This document shows positions 1-12,232 of a stretch of 64,000 nt of DNA, piece after piece. Both the position numbers and the translations under genes were made by a program. A model generated the notes under the pieces. It ran no database searches and had not been told where the DNA came from. It was given only the letters and a program-made list of their open reading frames with translations. How positions within the stretch are numbered: position 1 is the stretch's first letter; each line of letters starts with the position of its first letter. The stretch is taken from positions 432,501 to 496,500 of the forward strand of contig JAINUG010000195.1 in NCBI GenBank assembly GCA_029706075.1, read 5' to 3'. The stretch comes from Aldrovandia affinis. Taxonomy: Eukaryota > Chordata > Actinopteri > Notacanthiformes > Halosauridae.

Positions 1-105
1 TCTCGGAGGAGGGGCTATGGTCAGCGAACTAGGGCTATGGCCGAGAGAGGGGATTGAACTAAGCACAGCGGGAGTAATTGGCTACCAAATTGGGAGAAAA
101 AAAAA
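1..105 (+). repeat. SINE family A, 3' end
   Basis: Ends with the family-A signature TAATTGGCTACCAAATTGGG and a poly-A tail. The 5' part is outside the window. Confidence 0.75.
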
Positions 106-554
106 TGTTTTACCATTTCTCATGGAGGGATTGTCCATGTTGAACAGTAATGACCATAAGCAAATGTGAGGTTAAAGACCTGTGTAGTGGAGGTATTGTG
201 CGTTGTTTTTTTGTTGTTTTTCTTGTACTTTGCCAGCCCTTATCTCAATGTCCTCTAAAACATTCTATACATTGGATGCACTTAAAATATTTATAACCTC
301 TTCTCTGGAAAACCTCTCAACAAAGTAACTGTTTAATATGTGTTGCATGCTTCTACGACTGAACCCGGGGAGGAACAGAACAGCAGGACGCAGTGAGTCC
401 AGTGCGACCAGGCTTAATAAGGTTGTATAAGCAGGTGCAGTGCAACAACAGGCTGGTTCGGGCGACTATTTTTCCGGTAAGTTTTTTATGATCATCGTCT
501 GGTTGTGGCACATGTGACTCTTTCTTCAGGCCCACAGAACCCCTAGACTACTGG
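106..554. other. No recognised feature
   Basis: AT-rich intergenic sequence. No host exon or clear repeat was recognised. Confidence 0.5.
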
Positions 555-1106
555 TCTGCCATCATGGAGAGCATCCCAACCTCGTTGATCGCTGTCCGAT
601 TATGGGAGTGCAAGCATTCACACGAGGGAGAAAATGGATCGTATATGCTTCAAAGCAGCAAAAATAATTCACTGCACCCTCCCCTCACAAGACTCCCCCT
701 GCACACCAAAAGGGCAGGACAAATCATTGAACACTTCTCTCACCCAGCACACCATCTCTTCAAAGTATTACACTCAGGCAGATGATACAACCTACTGGGT
801 GTCATGATTAAAAACCTCAACACCAGCTTTTCCCCCAAAGCTGTCCAATCCCTGTATTCCCAGCCCTAGCGCCCACACCTCCTAGTCTCCACAGTGCAAC
901 AATGTGACCATCAACCATCAGTCTTGAACATGCACTTTTTATAATATGTTCACCACATCCTGCACTTTAATACTGCACTGCACTCTATCGGTTTTTGTCT
1001 ATTGTTTGTGTATGTAATTGAGAGGGCTCCACTAACAAGCTGTGCTGAAAATGAATTCCACCAACCTTGTGTGGCAATAAAGGATCTATTTATCTATTTA
1101 TCTATC
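555..1106 (+). repeat. LINE 3' end with TATC tail
   Basis: Degraded C-terminal reverse-transcriptase-ORF remnant (HPAHHLFKVLHSGR), then a 3' UTR ending GTGTGGCAATAAAGGATC and a short ATTTATCT run. The same element type recurs at 11652-12079. The clade is CR1/L2/Rex1-like but not settled. Confidence 0.65.
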
Positions 1107-2489
1107 TTAGTCTCTCAAAGTCTCTTTGTATTCCATGGCGGACAGCCTAAAATAAAATTGTACTCGGCATTGTCAGTGCGGTCTCAGTGACACGATCACA
1201 ATCAGATGACAATGGCCAACAGCACAGCTGTGAATAATCATTGCGAGGACGGCTGGAATATCACACAACCCCCCACGCTGTTCAAAGTGTAAACACTGTT
1301 CACAGATGCATGTCGTCTGACAACAGCAGATGTGTTTTGGCCTAACAGGCATCGAAGGCTGCTTCCTGAAAAACCATCAGTTCACCTTGCAGTTTAACAT
1401 GCATTCATATATTTGTTGGCAGCATTGGATAGTAATTTAAACTTTTCTGGTAAAAAAAAAAGTATTTGAAAGAAAACAAGGTTTTTTTTTTGTTTGTTTG
1501 TTTTTCCCGAAAGAAGGAATCCCAGTGGCACAGACAAGAATCACGACCCCATGGAGAAACGTGAGCAGAGAGCGATACCCTCAATCACTGGCCGTAGAAA
1601 TGCGAACGCGTGGAGCGGGAAGCAGAATGTTCTGGAGTCAGGGGGAAGCCACAGTCCTCGTGTGTGAGAACGCTCAGCACCTCCACCCTCGGTCCTGTTT
1701 GGCCCCAGTTTCCACCGCGATGTACGCTCATGCACGGCTATTATAGGAACATTATTGTAGGAGTGAATCCTTTGAGCGTCTGCGTTTCCGGCACACCGGG
1801 GGCTATGAGCCATGGCTCATTATTCTGAGTACATATCTGTCTGCTTTTCAAAGCTCTGGGTTTTTTAATAATAATAAATATGGCTCCCTTTATTTATTTG
1901 TTTATTTATCATAATAAAGCAGAAGAGCACACTGCTGTATTCTGGAACCACTTATGTTTTGATCTGCAGGTAAAACAAAATGGGAGTTATGTTGCTGACT
2001 GGAATTCTTTCATCAAACACAATAGGCAGCGATCATTATACTTTATATTTTTACCGGTCAAAGAGAACTGTCTTATGTACTAGGGCAGCCGGCCAGGGGA
2101 AGTGCAGGAAGTAGTGATGGAGGGGGGGTACATACCGCCCAGATCATATATGGAGGTCTGGGGGAAATGAGACGCACTGGGAACCCTTTAACAGCTGACG
2201 GCTCAAGAATAAAACGGGAGGCCTTACCTCAGTCAAGTTGCAAAGTACCGTTTGGGAAAAAAGCATGGCGAGTATTGGGAGTAGTGAGAGAAAGTAAACT
2301 GTTTTGGATTGTTATGTATGACCTGGACCGGCTGAATAACCCAAGTACTACTGAAACGGAATTGGACAAGAATCTGGATGTGCCTGCGACTTTGAAATAT
2401 AAAATACGACAACGAATATGGATTACGGATTTGGATTGTGTGCCTTGTTTTTTTTCCCTCTACCTCAATTGAGTTTTTCACCAATAAAC
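1107..2489. other. No recognised feature
   Basis: Intergenic. There are short AT-rich runs (TTTATTTATT near 1890) but no supported gene. Open frames here have no recognisable domains. Confidence 0.5.
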
Positions 2490-2583
2490 TTTTTTTTTGC
2501 AGACACTTTTATCCAAAGCCACTTACAGTAGTGAATGCATACATTTTTCAGTATATGAACTTACTGAGCCACACAGAACCACA
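2490..2583 (-). repeat. SINE family V remnant
   Basis: Minus-strand remnant of the family with head GGTTCTGTGTGGCTCAGTAG; the tail reads CACTTTTATCCAAAGCCAC on plus. Confidence 0.65.
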
Positions 2584-3428
2584 CAATGAATGTGCAAAGG
2601 CAACCAAATGCTTTTCTTTTTCATTCTTCCTTTATCTTTCTTTCTTTCTTTCATTCTTTCTCTGCGGGAGCACACACAAAATGGCGATTAATTCACAGGC
2701 ATTATATCTGTATTCACAGAGTCTATATAAATACAGGAAGTGTGGAAAATCTGCAGGGGGGTCAGGGGGTATAGCTGCCTTCCTTATGCCCCAGGGAATT
2801 TCTGAAGCATCCAGAGAACTTGTTTTTTTTTTATTGCACAGCAAGGCTTAACTAATTGCAGCATTAGTACTGTGCCGAACGTGTCACACAAAAGCTTGCG
2901 TCTATCAAAGGAAGCCTGTTCAAAGCTGGCTTCAATTCATCATCTTTTATTCCTCTCTGTGTGCCGATATTATGCCAAGTAGAAAATCACACTCCTCCTG
3001 CGCTGATATGGACGAAACGCAGGGAGGAAAAGGCATGGGGCAGCTTTTAAGAATTATATCTTTCTTTCGCTATCGACTTGTTGCAGCCGGTCACCCAGCG
3101 CCCCCGTTGCTTATCATAATTGAGTGCATGAATCTGTGGAGCCAGGAGTGAGACTGGGCCTTGGGTATAATTTGGGGCCTGTCTGAAGTTTTAAAACGTG
3201 TGACTCCTTTTGAAGAGTGTAAAGTCATGGCATCACCCGCTGTTGCACCTAGACACCTGCTAAGCACATAAACACTGCAAAAAAAAAAAAAACCTGACAA
3301 GTAATGAGATAAAATGCATGCAACGGGCTCCTGAATAGAGGTGTATGCAGCGGGTGACTGCTGGAGGGATTTGGTGTGCCTGTGTAGCAAACCCAAGCTG
3401 GCCACAGAGGAAACGGTTTGGTTTGGTC
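2584..3428. other. No gene; CTTT-rich stretch near 2618-2660
   Basis: Apart from a short CTTT/TTTC microsatellite, nothing was recognised. Confidence 0.5.
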
Positions 3429-3632
3429 CAGGGGTGTCCAATCTTATCCGAGAAGGGCCGGTGTGGGTGCAGGCTTTTGTTCTAGCCCTGCACTAAAACA
3501 CCTGATTAAACTAATCAAGGTCTTGATTGTAGACCATGATTGGTGAATTAGTTGAATCAGGTGTTTCAACAAAAGCTAGAACAAAAGCCTGCACCCACAC
3601 CGGCCCTTCTCGGATAAGATTGGCCCCCCCTG
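3429..3632. mobile_element. hAT-type MITE
   Basis: 204-bp non-coding element whose ends (CAGGGGTGTCCAATCTTATC and its complement) pair for about 55 bp. It is flanked by GTTTGGTC and GTTTAGTC, an 8-bp target-site duplication with one mismatch. CAGGG ends and 8-bp duplications fit hAT. Confidence 0.85.
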
Positions 3633-4430
3633 GTTTAGTCAAAGGGGTAATATAGAAGTGCTTTATGTCCCACCCATGGGTGCACACAGCCCGGGTGGCG
3701 GCTGTGTTGCCCTTCCACAATGCTGGCCAGAGTGTGACAGAGTGAAACGTCTGAACGGGTTTGTTTGTTGGAGCCCAGCCCCCCACCATCACTACCAGCT
3801 GATTTTACCTTCAGAGCAAACGGAGGAGGCAATTCTGCGGTCGATTTTTTCGGTATCGCTGAGAGCCAGAGCTGGAAAGAAGACACGATGAACCCAGGCT
3901 ATCAAGGAGGAGGCAGGACGCTGATTATGATTTGAATCTGAATATGGATTTTCCCACCAGTCTCTGCGGGGCTGTCAGTGAACGAGTCATTTGAGAATCA
4001 GCTGCCCGACAATCCAAAATTCAAATGCCTATCGTTATTGTCACGGGTACTGAAAACATATACAGCACTCAGGAGGTAATTGGAGGCAAATGAATGATGG
4101 TAAATTAAATAATGGTTAATTTTTGATTACCGAGTCATGCAAAAGGAACATGCAATTTATTCGTTTGTCGTACCAGAATACCCAGAAAATTCTGGAAATG
4201 TGAATTCAAAATACACCCGGGTTCCCTCACTCAGTCCAACCCCTGGGGTCTCAAAAAAAACCGATGTGTAGTGGTGGGCAATCTGTTGCCCAGTTTATTG
4301 TAGTGGTGGGTAATCACCATTGTTTTCTGTTTTGCCCTGAAATAAAGAGTTGAGAATGTGTTATGCAAGCATAGTGTCCAGTTTAGTCCAGATTCTACTG
4401 AGCATGCCCAGTTTGACGAGGGAGTGTGAG
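3633..4430. other. No recognised feature
   Basis: Intergenic; nothing recognised. Confidence 0.5.
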
Positions 4431-4504
4431 TCTGTGTGTGTGTGTATGTGTGTGCGTGCATGCATTTGTGTGTGTCTGTGTATGTGCATTTGTGTATCTG
4501 TACG

Positions 4505-4549
<45 letters not shown>

Positions 4550-4720
4550 CTGTACTGTAAGCATGTGTGTGTGTATTTGTGTACTCTGTGTGTGTATGTG
4601 AGTGTGTGCGCATACATTTGTGTACTGTGTGTGTGTGTGCATGCATGCATTTGTGTGAGTCTGTGTATATGCATTTGTGTACTGTGTGTGTGTGTGTGTG
4701 CTGTACATTTGTGTATATAT
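4431..4720. repeat. Composite GT microsatellite
   Basis: TG runs (longest about 4507-4548) separated by copies of a spacer close to CATTTGTGTACTGTG. The same composite occurs at 16330-16735. Confidence 0.9.
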
Positions 4721-5297
4721 GTTCATGTGCATAGGGATGTGCATTCGGATTGAATGGCTGATGTGAATGTTTTCTCTTGACATGGACAATTGAGCAAGAT
4801 GTTAACAGCTTCACCCTATTCACATCGACATTCATTAGTCCCTTCACAATGAAAGCATGCTGTAGCGAACTCTGTCGAGGAAGTAATTTTAAAAATATGA
4901 CAATGTTCTGCTGATGGACATTCATTCAGACTACTGGCAGTGAATAAAAGCCCTATCAAGGCAGAAATGTTCTAACAGCACCTTGAGTTGTTGAAAGCAT
5001 CTTTTCACCACATACTTACACACGTTTACTCTTCATTTAATCAAGCACATTCAACACGCTGTCAGGGTCATCGCCTCCTCAACGCAGATACACAAAACAC
5101 TGTCTAATTACACTGTCACTGTGCAATTACACCGTGAGGCTTCATGCTATTGCTCATGTGGCGAGGGGATGGGTTTGCATGAGCACACAGTGCATTGGCG
5201 GAGGTTTATTTTTTTAATGCTTCTTTCTTCCAATTTGAAATGCCGGATCATATTATTACTTCTGAAACCCCTGCTGTCAAATCCGGGAGAGCGCAGA
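4721..5297. other. No recognised feature
   Basis: Intergenic; nothing recognised. Confidence 0.5.
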
Positions 5298-5560
5298 CAA
5301 ACACACAGTCTCCTCCGAAACGTGTTGATGCGCGTTTCTTTTCACCCCGCGGTCTACAAGTTAGGCTTGCATTGTCCTGAGCCGGAGGAAGGACGCTGTG
5401 CAGTTTTATACAGGCAGACCGATGGGCACCCCGTTGACCAGTGGGAGTTGCTGGTGAGGGATGAGACGTGGACAAAATGGCCGACTGAATCCCTACCTCC
5501 CTGGGTGACGCCTCCGTCCGATTATGTCGGTCTGGATTCGATACCACAGGGCTGTAGGGG
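5298..5560 (+). repeat. Unclassified repeat, family D
   Basis: The segment from CTCCTCCGAAACGTGTTGAT through CTACAAGTTAGGCTTGCA to ATACAGGCAGACCG is clearly related to 57487-57620 in the same window. It is non-coding; the ORF across it is not a known protein. Confidence 0.55.
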
Positions 5561-5938
5561 TTCATCCAGTCATTGGGATGAAATAGGTTGAAAGGTAGAA
5601 GATTCTTCCCTCCCTTCCCCCAAGGTCAAAGCAGGTGTGCTTCATTGGTGGAACCCTGCTCCCACCTGCCCTTAGCAGCAGGGTTCTCCCTCCATAACCA
5701 ATCTCACTGGGCACAGATGTACAGTGGATACATGAAAGGTCAGATAAACCGGTAATATTTGTATTTATTCATTTATTCTTTCCCCCCCTCTCCCCTTTTA
5801 TCCCTCTTATCGGAATCGGCAACTGTAGATTAGGCTCATCGTTTCACTGCGACAACCTCTGCACTGGTGCTGAAGAGAGACAAGCGCAATCCTGGCGATG
5901 CAGTCGCACGTAGCCAACGGCTATTTTTCATTTTTCAG
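5561..5938. other. No recognised feature
   Basis: Possibly a continuation of family D, but no match was firm enough to call. Confidence 0.4.
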
Positions 5939-6062
5939 CAACACCTGATTCAATTGGTCAATGCTCGTTAAATTGTTAATTAGTTCAATCAGGTAGGCGC
6001 TGGTGGTGTGGTTGAACAAATGCATGGGGTGTCTGGGGGGTCCCACGAGGAGAGGTTTGGTA
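5939..6062 (+). mobile_element. Fragment of the 28877-type hAT MITE
   Basis: Shares AACACCTGATTCAA, GGTGGTG, TTGAACAAATRCATGG and GAGGAGAGGTTTGRG, in order, with 28985-29120. No intact ends. Confidence 0.6.
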
Positions 6063-7366
6063 CAGCACGTGCCGTTTTAAGGTACAGTATGTGCATGGTG
6101 ACTAAATACAACGGACATAAAAGAACAGCAGGAATTTCACTAGAGGATGAATGTCTGATAAGCTGTCGATGTGTGGTAATTTAGCTCAGTCAAACCCTCC
6201 ATTAACGGTTCATTTGAATTCCCCTTCGCATGCTGCACTTAATCAGCTAAATCCTACACTGATTGGTAATGGAGCCAGAAATCTCAGTTACTTGGACAGA
6301 GTGTGTCTTATTTCACCTGTCCAATGCAAGGAGAACTCAGTGTGATCCGGCTGTCTGCTGGAGTCTTGGTAATCACAGCAAGGCACACACTGATATCCTG
6401 CTAAGCACAGATGCATAGAGCAACCACCAGAAACTAACCTTAAATAAAACCTTGAATTTAACCGAAATGTCTGTCTGAAACAACAATTCAATTCAATTTA
6501 AAAAACGTTATGTATCCCCGAAGGGCAATTATGAAGGCAGCATAGTAAAACATAAAACCACCAACAACAACAACAACAACAACAAACCAACAAACCAGCA
6601 ACTTAAAAATCTACAGATATAGTGTACACAGAGCAACACAAGGACCTTTTTTATTGTTGAGACGGAAAAGGGCATCAAGGTCACTATTCTTTGGTTTCAT
6701 GCCAAATTCCAATTGTGTGCCATATACAGCAATGTGAATTATGTGGATATTAAAAAGAGTTGTAGAGAGGTGAAGCCGCGCCAACCGGATAATTGTAACC
6801 ACAGGTGCGTAGGCTCATTACTTTTGATTTTGAGTTGACACTAATTGTACCGCGAGCAAATTTTATTGTATTTTATGTACCCTACTCTGTACCACTGCAT
6901 TATTGCTTTGTAACCATAACTGTCCCGATGATGTTCTACATAATTGTCACTGAATCATCTGATATCTCCACTACCTCAACTATGTATAGACCGATACCAG
7001 GTCTTACACTTTTTCTAATGACATACAGATGCAACTGGGCCTAATCAATGAAATGCATGTCTTCGCAACATTGCCGCCCTGTGATTTCAATCAACTCTGC
7101 TTGCTCTGGGCAATCGCCTGGCCTAATGACATGCACGTCTGCAGGTGATGCCAATTAACAATTTGAATGTGATATGAATATCTAACTCTACCTCTGTGTG
7201 CTCGATGTTATACTGATGATGGTCATTTGACCGAAACGTCTGTCTCTTGTCGATTAAAAGACATTTGAATTAAACATCGAGCCTTCGCCTCGTTTGGGAT
7301 ATTCCCTTTTCTACACACAGTGAGCGGGTTCCACCTTCATTCAGGTATTAAAAAGAGGACATAGGG
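6063..7366. other. Mostly unrecognised; possible retroelement tail near 7220-7310
   Basis: GGTCATTTGACCGAAACGTC at about 7220 resembles retroelement 3' ends in fish, but this is weak. (CAA)n near 6567-6590. No gene seen. Confidence 0.35.
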
Positions 7367-7715
7367 CCTCCCGGGTGGCGTAACAGTAAGAGTGTCCGAC
7401 CGGGATGCATGTTTCCCTTAAAGGCTGGGGTTTGATTCCCGGCTGTGGCTGGGAGTGCCACTAGGGGGCGGCAATTGACTGTCCACCCCAGGGAGTGGGG
7501 AGGGAAGCCGGCAAGAGGTCGCTGCAGAAAAGCTTCTCTCTGGCTGGAATCACGGTCTGTAATTAGTTGTCCCAGATAAGGCAGATCTGCCAATACCAGC
7601 AGAATCTAAACAGAATACCAGAAATAGCTTAGCAGCAGGCCTGTGGGGGGCATAGCTGGAATAATAGAGGGTATAATTGGCCACCAAATTGAGAGAAAAT
7701 GGGGAAAAAAAAACT
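7367..7715 (+). repeat. SINE family A, near full length
   Basis: tRNA-like head GGCCTCCCGGGTGGCGTAAC, central GGCGGCAATTGACTGTCC, and tail TAATTGGCCACCAAATTGAG followed by poly-A. Confidence 0.85.
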
Positions 7716-8359
7716 GTTTTTTAACCTAACAAATAAATGCCAATGTTTTTTTTAGAGCAAATGGCTACTTCCTGTAACTCCCATTATGCTAAGTGGGTGA
7801 AAAGAGTGGCAATTTCACTAAGTGGAGGAGTGCAGTGCACAGCCTCGAAGCCCCTCAAATATTGGCACTTGAAATCATAAGCAATTTTGTTATGTATTTT
7901 AAGATTTTTTAAAATTGAGAAATCTAAAAAATGTAAAAACTGCTGAAGGCAATATTAAAAACCTGTTATTCATACATCATGAAAGACACTTAATGGCGCA
8001 GTTTGTCACATTTGACACCACAATGGCTAGAAGAAGTAAATACTAAAAAGGGGTCAGGGAATAATTTTCCAGTCTCCCACATTGGCTCCAATGGTTTTAT
8101 GGTTTTTTGATTCCCTCTGGAAAATGCCAATTGTGAAGCGCTGTGTGACAACCTGTTTGTAAATGGCGCTATACAAAAATAAAGATTGATTGATTGATTT
8201 GCGTTTTTTGTTCAGTCATGCTGAATATATTGGAGGATGGGATGGGAAATGGTGTTATGGGGACCAGTACTGACTGTGAGGTAATGACCGTGCCCTAATC
8301 AGAATATGATTGCTCTGATGCAAGCCAATATGTAAATGGGAAACTAAATTGGTACCTGG
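7716..8359. other. Mostly unrecognised; SINE/LINE-type tail at 8141-8201
   Basis: The tail GGCGCTATACAAAAATAAAG followed by (GATT)n is a common fish retroelement end. Nothing else was recognised. Confidence 0.5.
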
Positions 8360-8735
8360 TATGAAAGGTAAAAGTTATGAGGATAGACCTAAGGCACTCA
8401 ATCTATTTAAGCTTAGCAAACAGAGACTTTAAATTCCTAAAAGGGATTAACAAACTGAGCTACTGAACAATTTTTTAAAGATAGGTTTGGTTAGCAGAAC
8501 AAGAGGCCACAGGTGGAAATGAGTTACGCATGGATATTAGGATGTTTTTCTTTACACAGAGAGTTGTCGATGCCTGGAACAGCTTGCCAGGTCGGGTAGT
8601 AGAGGCAGAACCGCTTGGGCTATTCAAGTCCAGGCTAGATGCAGTACTAGATCCTCTTTAGATTAGGACATGACGAGCCTAGATGGGCTGAATGGCCCGT
8701 TCTCCTCATTGTGTATTCTCATGTTCTTGTTTGCC
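8360..8735 (+). repeat. LINE-like 3' repeat (WNSLP type)
   Basis: Carries VVDAWNSLPGRVVEAEPLGL and a stop at 8661, then GATGGGCTGAATGGCCCGTT. A minus-strand copy lies at 32852-33122. The terminal coding remnant resembles CR1/L2-group LINE ORF2 ends. Confidence 0.7.
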
Positions 8736-9315
8736 CGCTTCTTTTAGCAATCAATATGCCTCTTACATTATAACCTGTTTATCATTGAAAATTATGCTTG
8801 CTTTTCAAGCCCCATACCTCCAGTCACTCATCACTCCCTACACCCCTCCCAGACCCCTCCGCTCCGCCTCCTCTGGCAAACTGACTACCCCATCCCTCTG
8901 GGCGCCTGGCAGCCGCTCCTCGCGGTCTCGCCTCTTCTCTGTCCTGATCCCTCGCTGGTGGAACGACCTTCCGCAGTCGGTCAGGACCGCGGAATCACTT
9001 GCAATCTTCCGCAAGAGACTCAAAACCCACCTCTTCAGACTCCACTACCACTGAACACTGTCCATCTAGCCAATCTGTCGTCACCACTGTTTACTTGTTC
9101 TACACTATAAAAAATAAAAATAAAACACACACCTAACCTTTTCTTTCCCAGTGTTACAGGTATGATACGCAGATGCCTGCAATGATGTCTATTGCTGTAT
9201 TACTGCACTGATCTTGTGCGCTAACTATGATTGTTCTTACCATGTATTAATGCACATCTTGTAAGTCGCTCTGGATAAGAGCATCTGCTAAATGCTTAAA
9301 ATGTAAAAAATGTAA
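8736..9315 (+). repeat. L2-type LINE 3' end (UnaL2-like)
   Basis: Encodes the terminal ORF2 segment (PYLQSLITPYTPPRPLRSAS, SRLFSVLIPRWWNDLPQSVR, FRKRLKTHLFRLHYH, stop at 9054). The 3' UTR ends with the hairpin CGCTCTGGATAAGAGCA and AAATGTAAAAATGTAAAT-type repeats. 5'-truncated. Sister copy at 42925-43468. Confidence 0.85.
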
Positions 9316-9545
9316 ATATAATTACATAAACACAGAGCGAAGGCTCTTTCTTCACAACATTAAGAAACACATATGAAAACGATGCTTAGAGAAGCTCAGA
9401 TTAGGCTGCTCTTTCTGGGGACACTGAAATCCTTCCATGCTAGTAGCAAGATGCTGTACGTGGTCACTTTTCTGTCCTGTTCTGCAGTCTGCTGGAGCTG
9501 GTGTCACCAGGGTGGATGGGAACAGAACGGCAGGCTAAATATGCA
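9316..9545. other. No recognised feature
   Basis: Short unique stretch. Confidence 0.5.
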
Positions 9546-9765
9546 GTGTAGTAGGCGGGATGTAGTATAATGGTTGGGGAGCTGGACTTGTAACTCAGAG
9601 GTTGCTGGTTCGATTCCCAGGTGGGACACACTCTTGAGCAAGGTACTTGCTTCAGTAAAATATCCAGCTGTATAAATGGATTGTATGTAAAGAAATGTAA
9701 ACTGTGTAAGTCGCTCTGGATAAGAGCGTCTGCTAGATGGCTAAAATGTAAAAATGTAAATGTAG
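9546..9765 (+). repeat. SINE family B
   Basis: tRNA-like head (GTAGTATAATGGTTGGGGAG, GGTTCGATTCCCAG), body GTATAAATGGATTGTATG and tail hairpin CGCTCTGGATAAGAGCG. Confidence 0.9.
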
Positions 9766-11317
9766 TGTGACCCAAAGCATTCGCCCGGAATGCAAATTGC
9801 CTACTGCAGCATAAAAACGAATCCATGATTCTGAGTAACAAATAAAGTGTTATTTAATTTACCAGGCAGGTCAACTGAGAAATCAATTCTCATTTGTGGA
9901 CTGGGGAATCAATATGGACAGGGAATGCAAGGGATTGTGCAGCCAATCAGATGTAGTGGGGGGGTGAGTAGGTGGGATTGTGTAGCCAATCAGACTTGTG
10001 GGGTGGCTTCATGCACAGAGACAGTTTTGTGGGAATTTGACCAGGACACAATTAACACCCCAACTCTTTTTTTAAAACGTGCTAATCGATTTCTAATAAA
10101 TACTGCAAGTCAGGACTTATCCTCTCATCCAAAAGACGACACATTCTACAGCACGACGCCTCCTCTGTCAGTGCTGGGGCATTGGATATTTCCATCGTGT
10201 ATTATGTAATCCAGCAGAGTGCCCCCTACTGGTCCATCAAGATTTATAACAGTACCAATTTAGTTTTCCTACAATGTCCTCCATCGAAGTATGAACAAAC
10301 CCAGCCCTTCAGCAGTTTCTCATCAGACTCGTCAGGTTATAGGAGTGGCATGGCCTGTGGTCTGCTGTTTGTACATGGTGGTACTGGTTGACAGTAACAG
10401 TGCAAATAGTTTGTAAATCGGTATTGTATGGGCCAGTGAGCTTATGTGTGTTATGCCACAACAAATTAAACACTTTCCTTGAGGTTCTTCCAGAAAATAA
10501 AAATCCATTTAAATTCTCAATTCTCAGAATGTCCACATAACCGAGGCATTCAGTTCACTAAATAACTCTCATTCAATAAGATGAAGGGCAGCGTTTTTAA
10601 ACAATGATTAATATCCAATAGCATCGATTCTCATTGTTATCGAACATGTTAACAAGATAACAAAGTATTCTAAAAATGCCCCTGTGTGTAAACACACAAA
10701 GGTGATATCCCGACGCGTGTGTAAAATCTTTGAGGGCCGTTCTCTGGTGAGTGGTCATGGCGACTTAAGAGATGCTCTTTCACCCGCTGGACGGCGTCTG
10801 CTAGGAAATGCACGCAGCGTTGTTTCACTTCCTCAACCCTACTCACTGAACTGTGGTGCACTGCCACGTATTCCTGTGCTTCTTCCTCGAACTATACATG
10901 AGAAGGACTCCCAGGCTTGTTATGCACTCTGCTTGAGTGGCTCTTGCTCTGTGTTGACAGCTGTACATTGTACCTCAGGTTTATCATTGTGGGCTTGAAA
11001 AAAAAATGCACTGGCTTTCTCAGACACAAAATGGAAGTGCAGGAAATTGACAGGGCCAGCGATTGTCTCCAAGATGATGCGTGGCCTTGTGTCTGGAATC
11101 CTGGGTACTGGTTGGCTCAGCTGTCAGGAAGTAGGCCAAGGTTGTGAGGATTGTGAAGAGAGCTTTTCTCCCCTCGCCAGTTGTCGTATTGTAGAGCAGT
11201 TTTTCGAAAGGAGACTCTGTTCCTTCACGCTAGTTCCCCTGGATTCATTATGTCAGAAAGAGCCTTGAGCGTTTCTCCACAGACTGCTCAGTCCTGAGAC
11301 AGAATTATTTTCTTTAA
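9766..11317. other. Mostly unrecognised; diffuse old repeat at 9846-10210
   Basis: 9846-10210 (TTTAATTTACCAGGCAGGTC and following) resembles dispersed fish repeats, without firm boundaries. No gene was recognised in the rest. Confidence 0.4.
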
Positions 11318-11462
11318 ATTTATTTTTCAGATTTTACCCTGTTTTTCTCCCAGTTTGGTAGCCAATTACTCCCCCTATTCTTAGTTCAATCCCCTTCCTC
11401 GTAGTTCGCTGCCGTATTCCTGTGACCAGCAGTGACAATGGCGAAGCACTGCCTCCTCCAAG
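11318..11462 (-). repeat. SINE family A fragment
   Basis: Minus-strand tail (TTTTCTCCCAGTTTGGTAGC) plus part of the body; head absent. Confidence 0.75.
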
Positions 11463-11498
11463 ATGGCATTTGTCATGCTGTCGGCTGTTGGCTGTCGG

Positions 11499-11789
11499 CT
11501 GTTTTTGAATCTGTTTGTTTGTGCTTTGATGGATCTGTACCGTCTGCCTGATGGCAACAGTTCAAACAGGGAGTGTCCAGGGTGGGAAGTGTCCTTTGTG
11601 ATGTTCAGAGCTCTTGTGAGAGAGCGGGAACTATGTAGCACACTGGAAGAACTACATAGTTCCCGCTCTCTCACAAGAGCTCTGAACATCAAAGGACACT
11701 TCCCACCCTGGACACTCCCTGTTTGAACTGTTGCCATCAGGCAGATGGTACAGATCCATCAAAGCACAAACAAACAGACTCAAAAACAG
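11499..11789. repeat. Large inverted repeat of LINE sequence
   Basis: Arms 11499-11638 and 11652-11789 (140 and 138 bp) are near-perfect complements around a 13-bp spacer. The right arm continues directly into the LINE 3' end at 11790-12079, so the left arm is an inverted duplicate of LINE sequence. Confidence 0.92.
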
Positions 11790-12079
11790 TTTCTACCCAT
11801 CAGCAATAACTACACTTAATGCAGCTACAAAATAACCTGTAATACTTGTCTTAAAGTGCAATAAGGGAATGTGCAATGACAGAGAATGTTTGAATGTGTG
11901 GTTGTGTGTGTTCACTTAGTATTTATCTTAGATATATTATTCTGTAATTACTGATATTTTTGTATTCTTACATGTCTTTATATACTGTTTGTAATTTTGA
12001 CTGGTTGGCATTTCAATTTCGTTGTACGTGTTACAATGACAAATAAAGGATCTATCTATCTATCTATCTATCTATCTAT
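11652..12079 (+). repeat. LINE 3' end with (TATC)n tail
   Basis: Coding remnant HPGHSLFELLPSGR (seen on the inverted arm) and a 3' UTR ending ACAATGACAAATAAAGGATC followed by (TATC)n. Same type as 555-1106. Confidence 0.75.
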
Positions 12080-12232
12080 TCTGGTACCCCAGAACCACTC
12101 CTGTGCACAGCAAACTGCGTCGGCTTCCCTCCCCCCTCCCTGGGGCGGACAGCCAGAGCCGACTCTCGCCATGGCCATCGAACCCCAGTCGGACGTTGAA
12201 ACAACTGGACCACACGGGAGGCCCCCGAGACC
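12080..12232 (-). repeat. SINE family A, 5' half
   Basis: Minus-strand head GGGCCTCCCGTGTGGTCC and central GTCCGCCCCAGGGAGG. Confidence 0.8.

Noticed and set aside
5121-5591. 156-codon plus-strand frame
   Set aside because: Crosses the family D repeat; no recognisable domain.
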